Positions 7,484 to 17,494 of a DNA stretch of 64,000 bases are shown piece by piece. This DNA comes from Pseudaminobacter soli (ex Li et al. 2025) (GTDB lineage: Bacteria > Pseudomonadota > Alphaproteobacteria > Rhizobiales > Rhizobiaceae): assembly GCF_029892515.1 (NCBI RefSeq), contig NZ_JARXVF010000003.1, forward strand, positions 124,001-188,000, read 5' to 3'. Made by a program: the position numbers and the translations under genes. Under the pieces are notes generated by a model. That model did not search any database. It had not been told where the DNA came from and saw nothing but the letters and a program-made list of their open reading frames with translations. Position 1 is the stretch's first letter, and each line of letters begins with the position of its first letter.

Positions 7484-9133
7484 TCAGCGCTTTTCGCGGA
7501 TGTCAGTTAGCGTGCGGGCCGGCGTGATCGCCTCGGGATCGAGCTTGATCTCGATGATCGCCGGCTTGCCGCTTGCCTTGGCGCGCTCGAAGGCGGGGGC
7601 GAAGGCATCGGTGGTTTCCACTGTTTCGCCATGTCCGCCATAGGCGCGGGCGAGGGCTGCGAAGTCGGGATTGCGCAGGTCGGTCGCCTCGACGCGACCC
7701 GGATATTCGCGCTCCTGGTGCATGCGGATCGTGCCGTAGATGCCGTTGTTCACCACGACCACGATGATAGGCAGGTCGTACTGCACGGCGGTGGCGAATT
7801 CCTGGCCATTCATCATGAAGCAGCCGTCGCCGGCGAAAGCGACCACGGTGCGCTCAGGGAAGGTGGCCTTGGCGGCGACCGCGGCCGGCGTGCCATAGCC
7901 CATCGAGCCCGAAGTCGGAGCGCCCTGCGTGGCAAAGCGGCGGAAGCGGTGGAAGCGATGCACCCAGGTGGCGTAGTTACCCGCGCCATTGGTGAGGATG
8001 GCGTCCTCGGGCAACACGCTTTCCAGATAGTCCATGATCGGACCCATCTGCACCGCGCCGGGGCCGGTCTTCGGGGTGGTCGACCAGGCGAGGTAGTCGG
8101 CGTGCGCTTGCGCCGTCGCATCGGCCCATGCCGGCTTGCTGGCGGGCTTGCGGGCCGCGAAAGCCGCGGCGAAGGCGGCCGGCGAAGCGTTGATGGCGAC
8201 CGTTGGGCGATAGACGCGGCCGAGTTCGCTCGAATCCGGGTGGACATGCACCAGCTTCTGGTCCGGATAGGGGCTCTTCATCAGCGTGTAGTCGGACGAC
8301 GGCATTTCGCCGAAGCGACCGCCGACGAGCAGGATGAGGTCGGCGTCCTTGATGCGTGCAGCGAGCTTGGGATTGATGCCGATGCCCACGTCGCCCGCGT
8401 AATTCGGATGCAGGTGGTCGAACAGCATCTGGCGGCGGAATGAGCAGCCGACCGGCAGCGACCAGGCCTCGGCCACAGCGCGGATATCAGCCACGGCCTT
8501 CTCGTTCCAGCGCGAACCGCCGAGAATGACGAAGGGGCGCTTGGCGCCGGCCAGCAGCTTTTCCAGTTCGGCCAGTTCTGCCTCGCCGGGCTGTGTCTCG
8601 ACCGGGGTGAAGGGCAGGGCGGCTGGCGCTTCCACTACGCTCGTCAGCATGTCTTCCGGCAGCGAGATGACCACCGGGCCGGGGCGGCCGGACGTGGCCA
8701 CCGAGAAGGCGCGAGTGACGATCTCGGGAATGCGGGCGGCGTCGTCGATCTCGGTCGCCCATTTGGCGATGGGGCCGAAGAAGGCGCGGTAGTCGACCTC
8801 CTGGAACGCTTCGCGCTCTTTGGCATGGCTGGCGACCTGGCCAATGAACATGATGAGCGGGATGGAGTCCTGCCGGGCAATGTGGATGCCGGCCGAGGCG
8901 TTGGTCGCGCCGGGGCCGCGGGTGACGAAGCAGATGCCGGGCTTGCCGGTGAGGCGGCCGGCGCAGTCGGCCATCATGGCCGCGCCGCCTTCCTGGCGGC
9001 AGACGATGCTCTGGATGGGCGAGTCATGAAGCGCGTCCAGCACGGCAAGGTAGGACTCGCCCGGCACGCAATACATGCGCTCGACGCCATTGGCCTCGAG
9101 TGCTTCGACGATCAGTTGGCCGCCGGTTTTCAT
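7484..9133 (-). CDS. Thiamine-diphosphate-dependent enzyme, acetolactate synthase large-subunit-like
   Basis: A 549-aa cytoplasmic enzyme with the three-domain TPP decarboxylase/synthase architecture. The catalytic glutamate is Glu48 in CRQEGGA, a central FAD/DHAP-like domain follows, and the C-terminal TPP motif runs from GDG (435-437) to NN (462-463). No regulatory small subunit gene is nearby, so it is unlikely to be the biosynthetic acetolactate synthase. Its start overlaps the stop of a CaiB/BaiF CoA-transferase by 4 bp, so the two are coupled. That arrangement recalls oxalyl-CoA decarboxylase with formyl-CoA transferase, but the sequence looks more like a generic COG0028 member. The substrate is not assigned. 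Confidence 0.8.
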   Translation of the reverse strand: MKTGGQLIVEALEANGVERMYCVPGESYLAVLDALHDSPIQSIVCRQEGGAAMMADCAGRLTGKPGICFVTRGPGATNASAGIHIARQDSIPLIMFIGQVASHAKEREAFQEVDYRAFFGPIAKWATEIDDAARIPEIVTRAFSVATSGRPGPVVISLPEDMLTSVVEAPAALPFTPVETQPGEAELAELEKLLAGAKRPFVILGGSRWNEKAVADIRAVAEAWSLPVGCSFRRQMLFDHLHPNYAGDVGIGINPKLAARIKDADLILLVGGRFGEMPSSDYTLMKSPYPDQKLVHVHPDSSELGRVYRPTVAINASPAAFAAAFAARKPASKPAWADATAQAHADYLAWSTTPKTGPGAVQMGPIMDYLESVLPEDAILTNGAGNYATWVHRFHRFRRFATQGAPTSGSMGYGTPAAVAAKATFPERTVVAFAGDGCFMMNGQEFATAVQYDLPIIVVVVNNGIYGTIRMHQEREYPGRVEATDLRNPDFAALARAYGGHGETVETTDAFAPAFERAKASGKPAIIEIKLDPEAITPARTLTDIREKR

Positions 9134-10305
9134 GATCCCATTTTCTCCAGTTCCGCGAGTATTTCTTCTGTGTGTTCGCCAAGGCGCGGCGAGGGTCGGT
9201 CGTAGGTGAGCGGCGTTTCCGACAACAGCATCGGCGCGCGCACCGATGGCAGCTTGTTGCCGTGGCCGTCGTCGAGGTCGAGGCGCATGCCGCGCGCAAT
9301 CACTTGTGGGTCGGCAAAAGCCTGGCCGATATTGTTGATCGGGCTTGCCGGCACATGGGCAGCCTCCAGCGCATCCAGCAGCGGCGCGCGTTCGAAGGCG
9401 GCAAGTGCGGCCACGATCTTCTCGCGAAGCGGGACGCGGTTGGCCACGCGGGCCGCGTTGGTGGCGTAGAGCGCATCGTCGGCCAGTTCTTCGATGCCGA
9501 TCACGGCGCAGAATTTTCTGAACTGCCCGTCATTGCCGACAGCCAGGATAAAATGTCCGTCCTTCACCGGCAGCACTTCGTAGGGCGCGATGTTGGGGTG
9601 GGCATTGCCCATCTGTACCGGCGGCACGCCGGAGACCAGATAGTTGAGGTTCTGGTTGGCGAGCACCGAGACCTGCGCGTCAAACAGCGCCATGTCGATG
9701 TGCTGGCCCTGGCCGGTGGCTTCGGCGTGGCGAAGGGCGGCCTGGATGGCGATGACCGAATAGAGGCCGGTGAAGATGTCGGTGACGGCGACGCCCACCT
9801 TCTGCGGCTCGCCGCCGGCCGGGCCGGTGATCGACATCAGGCCCGACATGCCCTGGACGATGAAGTCGTAGCCCGCACGCGGTGCATAAGGGCCGGACTG
9901 GCCGAAGCCGGTGATCGAGCAATAGACGAGCTTCGGGTTGATCTGGCGCAGGCTTTCATAGTCGAGGCCGTATTTCTTTAGGCCGCCGAGCTTGAAGTTC
10001 TCGATCAGCACATCGGAGTTGGCGACAAGCTTGCGGATCGTCTCCGCACCCTCAGGCGTGGAAAAATCGATGGCGATGGAGCGCTTGCCACGATTGCAGG
10101 AATGGTAATAGGCGGCCGACAGGTTCTCGCCGTCATGGCCCTCGACGAAGGGCGGACCCCACTTGCGGGTGTCGTCGCCGCCGTTCGGGCTCTCGACCTT
10201 GATGACGTCGGCACCCAGATCTGCCAGCAATTGCCCGGCCCAAGGACCGGCGAGGATACGGGCGAGCTCGATGACGCGGATGCCGTGAAGCGGGGGAGTA
10301 GCCAT
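9130..10305 (-). CDS. CaiB/BaiF family (class III) CoA-transferase
   Basis: A 391-aa class III CoA-transferase that passes CoA between carboxylic acids through an aspartyl-CoA thioester. The N-terminal GIRVIELARILAGPWAGQLLADLGADVIKVE, the GFGQSGPYAPRAGYDFIVQGMSGLMSITG and the VGVAVTDIFTG motifs identify the family; Asp176 in the last is the likely catalytic residue. It is the first gene of a two-gene operon with the TPP enzyme (ATGA overlap). Donor and acceptor acids are unknown; oxalate, succinate or a branched acid are all possible. The upstream gap to the next minus-strand gene is 97 bp. Confidence 0.85.
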   Translation of the reverse strand: MATPPLHGIRVIELARILAGPWAGQLLADLGADVIKVESPNGGDDTRKWGPPFVEGHDGENLSAAYYHSCNRGKRSIAIDFSTPEGAETIRKLVANSDVLIENFKLGGLKKYGLDYESLRQINPKLVYCSITGFGQSGPYAPRAGYDFIVQGMSGLMSITGPAGGEPQKVGVAVTDIFTGLYSVIAIQAALRHAEATGQGQHIDMALFDAQVSVLANQNLNYLVSGVPPVQMGNAHPNIAPYEVLPVKDGHFILAVGNDGQFRKFCAVIGIEELADDALYATNAARVANRVPLREKIVAALAAFERAPLLDALEAAHVPASPINNIGQAFADPQVIARGMRLDLDDGHGNKLPSVRAPMLLSETPLTYDRPSPRLGEHTEEILAELEKMGS

Positions 10306-10402
10306 GAAACGTCCTGAAGTGAACTGACTGAGGGACGCGAACGCTCTAGCAACAATGTGGCGGTCGTGTCACGACGGATACGCTATACCAGAGGTTGTCA
10401 GG

Positions 10403-11335
10403 TCACTTTGTCACCACCGATTTGGCCCATTCGGCAAATTGCGCCGCGATAATGTGACGGTTCACCTCGTTCAGGCTTTCGTGGCGGGTCTCAGCGTAAA
10501 CCTTTGCAAACAGATTCGAAAAGCCCATTCGCCCGAGCCGCGCGGCGAGATCGTCGACAGCCTTGCCGCCGCTGGTCGCCGGGTCCTTCTCGCCGCCCAC
10601 CAGATGGAAGGGAAGCTCACGCGAAAGCTTCGAAAAATTGCGGTCGTCGGCGGCAAAGAAGATCATCTCGAAAACGTCTTGCCACATCGATACCGTCGCA
10701 TCCCAGCCGCAAAGTGGGTCGGCGACATATTTGGCAACTTCGGCCTCATCGCGCGACAGCCAGTCGAAATCGGTGCGGCGGTCCGGCACCTTCTTCGCCC
10801 AGTCCTGGAATGTCAGCCTTGGCAGGATGCGCGAGGGCACGTCCGAGCCCATCCGAAAGCGCTCATAGGCCAGCAGCGTCTGCCCCAGGCGGCCGAGCAG
10901 TCCGGCCGAGAAGTTGGCGTTCCAGATTGCAGCTGCGCCCACGCCTTGCGGGTGACGCAGCACATAGTTCAGCGCAACGATCCCGCCCATCGAATGGCCG
11001 AAGACGATGACCGGCAGGTTGGGATGTTCCGCGCCGATGAGCGTGTGGACTGCGCCGACATCAGCCATGACGCTTTCGACGCCGTCCTCGGTGGCGAACA
11101 TGCCGCGCACCGTATGTGGCGCGGCGGTATCGCCATGGCCGCGATGGTCATGGACATAGACGTGAAAACCGTCGGCGGCCATGGTGTCGGCAAAGCGCGC
11201 ATAGCGGGCGGCGTGCTCCGCAAGCCCGTGATTGACCTGAACGACGCCCAGCGGCTGGCCTTCGGCGCGCCGCGTGTAGAGATTGATCCTGGCGCCGCTC
11301 GGCGACTGAAGATGCATCTGCCTGTCGAACGGCAT
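10403..11335 (-). CDS. Alpha/beta hydrolase, monoacylglycerol lipase-like
   Basis: A 310-aa serine hydrolase of the Hydrolase_4 type. The nucleophile elbow GHSMGG places the serine at residue 115, and an HDHRGHGDT motif precedes it, as in monoacylglycerol lipases and lysophospholipases. I take ATG at 11335 (MPFDRQ), which follows AAGGGG on the minus strand; the longer frame to 11479 lacks family similarity. There is no signal peptide, so it is probably cytoplasmic. It is transcribed divergently from the ABC-2 exporter operon and is not in an obvious operon. Confidence 0.8.
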   Translation of the reverse strand: MPFDRQMHLQSPSGARINLYTRRAEGQPLGVVQVNHGLAEHAARYARFADTMAADGFHVYVHDHRGHGDTAAPHTVRGMFATEDGVESVMADVGAVHTLIGAEHPNLPVIVFGHSMGGIVALNYVLRHPQGVGAAAIWNANFSAGLLGRLGQTLLAYERFRMGSDVPSRILPRLTFQDWAKKVPDRRTDFDWLSRDEAEVAKYVADPLCGWDATVSMWQDVFEMIFFAADDRNFSKLSRELPFHLVGGEKDPATSGGKAVDDLAARLGRMGFSNLFAKVYAETRHESLNEVNRHIIAAQFAEWAKSVVTK

Positions 11336-11552
11336 TGCTTTACCCCTTACCCGAGGGCGCAGTGTTGCGGTGGCCGGTTTCCGCGTCAAGGGCAGGGGCG
11401 GAGTTGTCCCGATGTCAGGAGTGGCCCGGGCCGCCCTTGTGTGCGGCGCGGCAGCCCATATATTGCGTTCACTTCGCAATCGGGTCTGCCTTGCCGCTCT
11501 TTCACGGTCAGCCGTGAAAGCGCTCCCGCCAACCTATCTTGCTCGCCTTGTC

Positions 11553-12479
11553 ATGAAGCCGGTCATTTCCGTTTCCAATCTTTCCAAGACCTACGCGTCC
11601 GGTTTCACGGCGCTGAAGAACATCAATCTCGAAATCCGCAAGGGCGAGATTTTTGCGCTGCTCGGCCCTAACGGGGCGGGCAAGACGACGCTGATCAGCA
11701 TCATTTGCGGCATCGTCAATCCGTCCGAAGGCATGGTCCTGGCGGACGGCTACGATATCCTCAGGGACTATCGCGCAGCGCGTTCGCGCATCGGACTTGT
11801 GCCGCAGGAACTGGCGACGGACGCCTTCGAGACGGTGTGGGCGACTGTCAGCTTTAGCCGCGGCCTGTTCGGTAAGCCGGCGAACCCGGCCTATGTCGAG
11901 AAGGTGCTGAAAGACCTCTCGCTCTGGGACAAGAAGGACAACAAGATCATCACGCTTTCGGGCGGCATGAAGCGCCGCGTGATGATTGCCAAGGCGCTGG
12001 CGCATGAGCCGCAGATCCTCTTCCTCGACGAGCCGACCGCAGGTGTCGACGTCGAGCTGCGCCGCGACATGTGGGAGCTGGTGCGCTCGCTGCGCGACAC
12101 GGGCGTCACCATCATCCTCACCACCCACTACATCGAGGAGGCCGAGCAGATGGCCGACCGCGTGGGCGTGATCAACCAGGGCGAGATCATCCTGGTCGAG
12201 GAGAAGGCCGAACTCATGCGCAAGCTCGGCCGTAAGCAGCTGACGCTGCAGCTGCAGAACCCGCTCGACCATGTGCCCGCCGCGCTCAATGGGCATGGGC
12301 TGGAGCTGGTCGAAGACGGGCACGAGCTCGTCTACACCTATGATGCGCAGGGCGAACGCACCGGCATCACCTCGCTTCTCAAGGACCTCAACGACGCCGG
12401 CATCCGGTTCAAGGACCTGCAGACCAAGCAGAGTTCGCTGGAAGACATCTTCGTCAATCTGGTGAGGGAACGGCGATGA
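11553..12479 (+). CDS. ABC-2 exporter ATP-binding protein (YadG/NodI-like)
   Basis: ATPase of an ABC-2 type exporter, 308 aa. Walker A is [10 protein letters not shown], the signature is LSGGMKRR and Walker B is [14 protein letters not shown]-terminal domain of about 80 residues (after [13 protein letters not shown]) is typical of drug/polysaccharide exporters. I start at ATG 11553 because family similarity begins at [14 protein letters not shown]; the longer frame reads through low-complexity sequence. The ribosome site is weak. It overlaps the permease gene by 4 bp. The substrate is unknown; E. coli YadGH and rhizobial NodIJ are the nearest described types. Confidence 0.85.
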   Translation: MKPVISVSNLSKTYASGFTALKNINLEIRKGEIFALLGPNGAGKTTLISIICGIVNPSEGMVLADGYDILRDYRAARSRIGLVPQELATDAFETVWATVSFSRGLFGKPANPAYVEKVLKDLSLWDKKDNKIITLSGGMKRRVMIAKALAHEPQILFLDEPTAGVDVELRRDMWELVRSLRDTGVTIILTTHYIEEAEQMADRVGVINQGEIILVEEKAELMRKLGRKQLTLQLQNPLDHVPAALNGHGLELVEDGHELVYTYDAQGERTGITSLLKDLNDAGIRFKDLQTKQSSLEDIFVNLVRERR

Positions 12480-13237
12480 ATTTTTACGCGATCCGCGCGA
12501 TCTATATGTTCGAGATGTCGCGCACCTTCCGCACCCTGCTGCAGAGCATAGTGTCGCCGGTCATCTCCACCTCGCTCTATTTCGTGGTCTTCGGCGCGGC
12601 CATCGGCTCTCGCATCAGCGAGATCAACGGGGTCAGCTACGGCGCCTTCATCGTGCCGGGGTTGATCATGCTGCAACTGCTCACCCAGAGCATCTCCAAC
12701 GCCTCTTTCGGGATCTATTTTCCGAAATTCGTCGGCACGATCTACGAACTGCTTTCGGCGCCAGTGTCCTATCTGGAGATCGTCATCGCTTATGTCGGGG
12801 CGGCGGCGTCCAAATCCATCCTCCTTGGCCTGATCATCCTCGCGACCGCCTCGCTGTTTGTGCCGCTGCACATCGAGCATCCGTTCTGGATGGTTCTGTT
12901 CCTGTTTCTGACGGCGGTGACGTTCAGCCTTTTCGGCTTCATCATCGGCATATGGGCCGGCAATTTCGAGCAGCTGCAACTCGTCCCGCTGCTGATCGTG
13001 ACTCCACTGACCTTCTTGGGCGGTAGCTTCTATTCCATCGATATGCTGCCGCCGTTCTGGCACTCGGTGTCGCTGTTCAATCCGGTGGTCTATCTGGTCA
13101 GCGGCTTCCGCTGGAGCTTCTTCGGCATATCGGATGTGAATGTCGGCATAAGCCTTGGCATGACGCTGTTTTTCCTCACTGCGTGCCTGGCCACGGTGTG
13201 GTGGATCTTCAGGACCGGCTGGCGGATCAAGGCCTAG
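12476..13237 (+). CDS. ABC-2 type permease (YadH/NodJ-like)
   Basis: A 253-aa inner-membrane protein with six predicted hydrophobic segments in the ABC-2 arrangement. The family motif around [31 protein letters not shown] is clear. It starts at ATG 12476 inside the end of the ATPase gene. The pair forms a complete exporter; no accessory periplasmic protein is adjacent. It converges on the DUF1254 gene 12 bp downstream. Confidence 0.85.
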   Translation: MNFYAIRAIYMFEMSRTFRTLLQSIVSPVISTSLYFVVFGAAIGSRISEINGVSYGAFIVPGLIMLQLLTQSISNASFGIYFPKFVGTIYELLSAPVSYLEIVIAYVGAAASKSILLGLIILATASLFVPLHIEHPFWMVLFLFLTAVTFSLFGFIIGIWAGNFEQLQLVPLLIVTPLTFLGGSFYSIDMLPPFWHSVSLFNPVVYLVSGFRWSFFGISDVNVGISLGMTLFFLTACLATVWWIFRTGWRIKA

Positions 13238-13249
13238 CGGGTTCGGCCG

Positions 13250-14671
13250 CTAGTTATACTCGACCCTCTGGATCGCCGGCGGCTTCCATGTGCCGTCGAT
13301 CGCTTCCTGGCGCGGCTGATAAAGTCGCAGGATCAGCATCATGCCACCCGCGTCAGGCGTCGGTAGCCAGTTGGCTTCCTTGTCCGGGCCGGGCGATTCT
13401 CGTTCGATGAAGATCGTCAGCGAGCCGTCCTTGCCGTAGGTCATCTGGCTGCGGTCGCCGAGGGCATAGCGGTCGATCGGATTGCGCGAGAGGAAGCCGC
13501 CGCTGTCGTACATGGTCAGCGACCAGAACGCCTTGACCGGCGGTATCTCGTCCTGCCTGAAATGCAAGACATAGCGGTATGCGGCGTCGAGCGGCAGGTT
13601 GTTGGAATCGACGGCGGTTGTCGGATAGATCGCATCTTCGGCGAGGTTGCAGCCGAGATTGAAGAACGTCGAGTATGCGCGGAGGGCGTAGTTCTTGCCG
13701 AACCGTCCCATGTCGAGCGCAAACCGCCAGGTATTCACGGGCTTGCCCCGATCCACCGATTGCATTTCCCGCTGTCCATCGAGCATGCCGGAGTAGATGT
13801 CCTGCTGCAGGCTCTGATCGAACGATGCGAACTCGAACTTCCTCCCTGGGATGACGCCCACTCGCGTCAGGCGGTCCATGGTGCTCGGATCCGGCGGTTC
13901 GGGCGGATTGTAGACCAGCAACCGATTGAGGTTGTTGAAGAATGTGTCGGGCGTCATGCGTAGCGTCTGCTCCTGAACGGTCTTCTTCATGTCGACGGCC
14001 TCGTCGATCGGCACGTCGGCAGGCGGCGCATAGGGCTTTCCCCAGGAAGAGAGCGGCACCAGCTGATACTTGTCTTGCAGGGCATGCACCGCGGGAAGAT
14101 CGGCCTCGTTGGCGACGTAGGTGCGCCCTTTCAGCAGCAGCATGGTCGTCGGCAGGTGCAGATGCGTAAGCCCGGCGGGGATAGACCCGTGCCATCGTGG
14201 GCCGACAAGCACGAAATTGCCGCCCTGACCGCCGACGGTGCGCGAACCCGGCGCTGCGGGAACGTTGTTCCATGCATCCACAAGCTGCATGATCCAGTAG
14301 CGATTGCCCATTTCGGGTACCGACAGAACGATGGGCTCGGCCCTTAGATCGATACAGGCGAGGGAATAGAGCGTATCGACGTTCATGTTGGCTGCGATCT
14401 GGGTATCGACGGTCGGAAAATCTCGGAAATGGGCGAACTGGTTCGGCGGCGCCTGCCGGTCGTTGGGCCGGGACACGTTGCTGGAGAGCAGCCACTGCCG
14501 TTCTATGTAGACCGGCGGCATACCCAGCACCCAGGCTTCCCGCGCCAGCCGCCGCGCTTCCCTGCGCGAAAACGGCCGGATGAATTTTTCGGATTTGGCG
14601 CCGCGCAGCATGCCGGATGCAACAACCATTCCCGCAAGGCCCGCGATCGTTTGTCTCCGGGTCAGCGCCAT
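13250..14671 (-). CDS. DUF1254/DUF1214 domain protein with Tat-like signal
   Basis: A 473-aa exported protein. The N-terminus TRRQTIAGLAGMVVASG resembles a twin-arginine signal. An N-terminal DUF1254 region (about 60-190, with NMDTLYS-like NVDTLYS and RYWIMQLVDAWNN) is followed by a C-terminal DUF1214 region (about 370-470, with PPVKAFWSLTMYD and a closing NWLPTP). Proteins of this build are common in soil bacteria and have no settled function. ATG 14671 follows a strong GGGAGG site; the longer frame to 14725 would include it. The gene is divergent from ettA across 211 bp. Confidence 0.8.
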   Translation of the reverse strand: MALTRRQTIAGLAGMVVASGMLRGAKSEKFIRPFSRREARRLAREAWVLGMPPVYIERQWLLSSNVSRPNDRQAPPNQFAHFRDFPTVDTQIAANMNVDTLYSLACIDLRAEPIVLSVPEMGNRYWIMQLVDAWNNVPAAPGSRTVGGQGGNFVLVGPRWHGSIPAGLTHLHLPTTMLLLKGRTYVANEADLPAVHALQDKYQLVPLSSWGKPYAPPADVPIDEAVDMKKTVQEQTLRMTPDTFFNNLNRLLVYNPPEPPDPSTMDRLTRVGVIPGRKFEFASFDQSLQQDIYSGMLDGQREMQSVDRGKPVNTWRFALDMGRFGKNYALRAYSTFFNLGCNLAEDAIYPTTAVDSNNLPLDAAYRYVLHFRQDEIPPVKAFWSLTMYDSGGFLSRNPIDRYALGDRSQMTYGKDGSLTIFIERESPGPDKEANWLPTPDAGGMMLILRLYQPRQEAIDGTWKPPAIQRVEYN

Positions 14672-14882
14672 GGATTGCCTCCCATGCCGGTGCGGCAGCC
14701 GCTGCATTCGGGCAGCACGCAACAAGATAGCGCGGCAGACGCAAAAAGGTTGCCTTTTCGGGCACAGGGTGGAGGTCAGGAGAGGGGGAGGATCGGCCCG
14801 GAGACCGAAAGCATTTGCCGTTTCGGGCCGTATCGCCTACATAGCGCGCAACTTCCGAAACAGATTCATGGGATAAGCGCGC
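14672..14882. other. Divergent promoter region of the DUF1254 gene and ettA; no gene seen
   Basis: 211 bp between two divergently transcribed genes. No ORF with a ribosome site and no clear palindrome were found. Promoters for both genes should lie here, but I could not pick convincing -35/-10 pairs. Confidence 0.5.
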
Positions 14883-16532
14883 GTGGCACGCCAGTTCATC
14901 TATCACATGTCCGGGCTCTCAAAGGCTTACGGCACCAAGAAAGTTCTCGAAAACGTCCATCTTTCCTTCTACCCCGACGCCAAGATCGGCATTCTGGGCC
15001 CCAACGGCGCCGGTAAGTCGACGATCCTGAAGATCATGGCAGGGCTCGACAAGGAATACACCGGCGAAGCCTGGCTCGCCGAGGGTGCTACCGTCGGCTA
15101 CCTCGCGCAGGAGCCGCAGCTCGACCCGGCAAAGACCGTGTTCGAAAACGTCATGGACGGCGTTAAGAAGAAGACGGCCATCATCGAGCGCTACAACGAG
15201 CTGATGATGAACTACTCCGACGAGACGGCGGAGGAATCGGCGCATCTCCAGGACGAGATGGACCGCCTGAACCTGTGGGATCTCGAACAGCAGGTCGAGA
15301 TGGCGATGGAGGCACTTGCCTGCCCGCCCAAGGACGCCGACGTGACCAACCTGTCGGGCGGTGAGCGTCGTCGCGTGGCGCTCTGCAAGCTGCTGCTCAG
15401 CGAGCCGGACCTGCTGCTGCTTGACGAACCGACCAACCACCTTGACGCCGAGACCACGGCTTGGCTGGAAAAGCACCTGCGCGCCTACAAGGGTTCGGTG
15501 CTGCTCATCACCCACGACCGCTACTTCCTCGACAACGTCACCGGCTGGATTCTCGAGCTCGATCGCGGCCGCGGCATTCCCTACGAGGGCAACTACACCG
15601 CCTATCTGGAAGCCAAGGCAAAGCGCCTCAAGCAGGAAGGCCGCGAGGACGACGCCCGCCAGCGCGCGATCAGCCGCGAGCGCGAGTGGATCGCTTCCAG
15701 CCCGAAGGCCCGCCAGACCAAGTCCAAGGCCCGTATCAAGGCCTTCGAGGAACTTCTGGAGGCCGCAGACAGCCGCCGTCCGACGGACACGCAGATCGTC
15801 ATTCCGCATAGCGAGCGCCTCGGCAACGTCGTCATCGAGGTCGAGGGCATCAACAAGGGCTTTGGCGAGGAACTGCTGATCGAAGATCTGTCGTTCAAGC
15901 TGCCGCCCGGCGGCATCGTCGGTGTCATCGGTCCGAACGGCGCCGGCAAGACCACGCTGTTCAAGATGATTACCGGTCAGGAGACGCCCAATTCCGGCTC
16001 CATCCGTGTTGGCGAGACGGTCAGGCTCGGCTATGTCGACCAGAGCCGCGATGCGCTCGACCCGAACAAGACCGTCTGGGAAGAAATCTCGGGCGGCGCC
16101 GAAGTGGTCAAGCTCGGCAAGTTCGAAGCCAACACGCGTGCCTACTGCTCGTCCTTCAACTTCCGCGGCGGCGACCAGCAGCAGAAGGTCGGCAACCTCT
16201 CCGGCGGTCAGCGCAACCGCGTGCACCTGGCCAAGATGCTGCGCACCGGCGGCAACGTGCTGCTGCTCGACGAACCGACCAACGACCTCGACACCGAGAC
16301 GCTGGCAGCCCTTGAAGACGCGCTGGAAAACTACGCCGGCTGCGCCGTGATCATCAGCCACGATCGTATGTTCCTCGACCGTCTGGCCACGCACATCCTG
16401 GCCTTCGAGGGCGACAGCCATGTCGAGTGGTTCGAGGGCAACTTCGAGGATTACGAGAAGGACAAGGTCCGTCGCCTCGGACCGGATGCGCTCACCCCGC
16501 ACCGGATGACCTACAAGCGGCTGACCCGCTAA
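14883..16532 (+). CDS. ettA: Energy-dependent translational throttle protein EttA (ABC-F)
   Basis: Soluble ABC-F ATPase that binds the ribosomal E site and gates the first elongation steps according to the ATP/ADP state. It has two ABC cassettes: Walker A GPNGAGKST and GPNGAGKTT, signatures LSGGERRR and LSGGQRNR, and Walker B LLLLDEPTNHLD and LLLLDEPTNDLD. An arm region and a P-site tRNA interaction linker lie between them. The 549-aa length is close to the usual 555. Translation starts at GTG 14883, in the frame that gives the conserved MARQFIYHMSGLSKAYGTKKVLENV start. A strong terminator follows. Confidence 0.93.
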   Translation: MARQFIYHMSGLSKAYGTKKVLENVHLSFYPDAKIGILGPNGAGKSTILKIMAGLDKEYTGEAWLAEGATVGYLAQEPQLDPAKTVFENVMDGVKKKTAIIERYNELMMNYSDETAEESAHLQDEMDRLNLWDLEQQVEMAMEALACPPKDADVTNLSGGERRRVALCKLLLSEPDLLLLDEPTNHLDAETTAWLEKHLRAYKGSVLLITHDRYFLDNVTGWILELDRGRGIPYEGNYTAYLEAKAKRLKQEGREDDARQRAISREREWIASSPKARQTKSKARIKAFEELLEAADSRRPTDTQIVIPHSERLGNVVIEVEGINKGFGEELLIEDLSFKLPPGGIVGVIGPNGAGKTTLFKMITGQETPNSGSIRVGETVRLGYVDQSRDALDPNKTVWEEISGGAEVVKLGKFEANTRAYCSSFNFRGGDQQQKVGNLSGGQRNRVHLAKMLRTGGNVLLLDEPTNDLDTETLAALEDALENYAGCAVIISHDRMFLDRLATHILAFEGDSHVEWFEGNFEDYEKDKVRRLGPDALTPHRMTYKRLTR

Positions 16533-16540
16533 GAATTGCC

Positions 16541-16573
16541 AACGCCCCGCCCTCAACCGGCGGGGCGTTTTCG
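16541..16573 (+). terminator. Intrinsic terminator of ettA
   Basis: AACGCCCCGCC (16541-16551) pairs with GGCGGGGCGTT (16559-16569), 7-nt loop, then TTCGTTT. It starts 8 bp after the ettA stop. Confidence 0.85.
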
Positions 16574-16601
16574 TTTGAGGTGCCTGCTGGAGCCCATGCC
16601 G

Positions 16602-17369
16602 ATGAAAGACTGGTCCGCTTCGCAATATCTGAAGTTCGAGGACGAGCGGACGCGGCCCGCGCGGGATCTTCTGGCGCAGGTGCTCATCGAGCGTCCACGC
16701 CGTGTGGTGGACGTCGGCTGTGGGCCGGGCAATTCGACCGAGCTTCTGGTCGAACGCTGGCCTGAGGCGAAGGTGTCCGGCTTCGACAGCTCGCCAGCCA
16801 TGGTCGAGGAGGCGAAGAAGCGGCTCCCTTCGGTCGATTTCCGGATCGCGGATGCCGAAAGCTGGACGCCGGACGAGCCGGTGGACGTCATCTTTGCCAA
16901 TGCGGTGTTTCAGTGGTTGCCCAACCACCAGCAGGTTCTGGCGCGCCTGCTTGGCCTGCTCGCGCCCGGCGACTTCCTCGCCGTGCAGATGCCCGACAAT
17001 ATGGCCGAGCCCTCGCATGTGGGGATGCGCGAGACGGCCGCCGCCATGCCTTTCGCGGCCAAGATCACCGGCGCTGCGCGTGCTCCGCTGCCGTCGGTCG
17101 TATCGTATTACGACCTTCTGGCTCCGCAGGCCGCGCGGATCGACATCTGGCACACCATCTACAACCATCCGCTGGCAGATGCCGCCGCGATCGTCGAATG
17201 GGTCAAGGGCACGGGACTAAGGCCGTTCATTGATCCGCTCGAAGAGCAGGAGCGGCAGGCTTTCCTTGCCGCCTATGCCGAGCGCATCGCCGCGGCCTAT
17301 CCGCCTGCGGCGAACGGCAAGGTGCTGCTGCGATTTCCAAGGCTTTTCATCGTGGCGCAACGAAGATAG
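16602..17369 (+). CDS. tam: Trans-aconitate 2-methyltransferase
   Basis: SAM-dependent methyltransferase that methyl-esterifies trans-aconitate, an inhibitor formed spontaneously from cis-aconitate. The 255-aa length is normal. The N-terminal [26 protein letters not shown] is a Tam hallmark, and motif I is [16 protein letters not shown] 16602 is preferred over ATG 16596 because GGAG at 16589-16592 lies 9 nt upstream of it. It stands alone, after the ettA terminator. Confidence 0.88.
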   Translation: MKDWSASQYLKFEDERTRPARDLLAQVLIERPRRVVDVGCGPGNSTELLVERWPEAKVSGFDSSPAMVEEAKKRLPSVDFRIADAESWTPDEPVDVIFANAVFQWLPNHQQVLARLLGLLAPGDFLAVQMPDNMAEPSHVGMRETAAAMPFAAKITGAARAPLPSVVSYYDLLAPQAARIDIWHTIYNHPLADAAAIVEWVKGTGLRPFIDPLEEQERQAFLAAYAERIAAAYPPAANGKVLLRFPRLFIVAQRR

Positions 17370-17494
17370 GAAGCAGCCTGCTTGGCGCGGCCGGTTAAGC
17401 TGACGTAAACTGCCGCACTGCAACAATAGACCGGCGATCTTGAAAACGTGCGCGTAGGGATCGTCAAGGGCATGCGCACAGGACAATCAAAAGC

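Noticed and set aside
14919-17168. A 749-codon open frame on the minus strand, antisense to ettA and tam
   Set aside because: It is a mirror of high-GC codon bias of ettA; composition is Val/Asp/Gly/Arg-rich with no motif, and ettA on the plus strand is certain.
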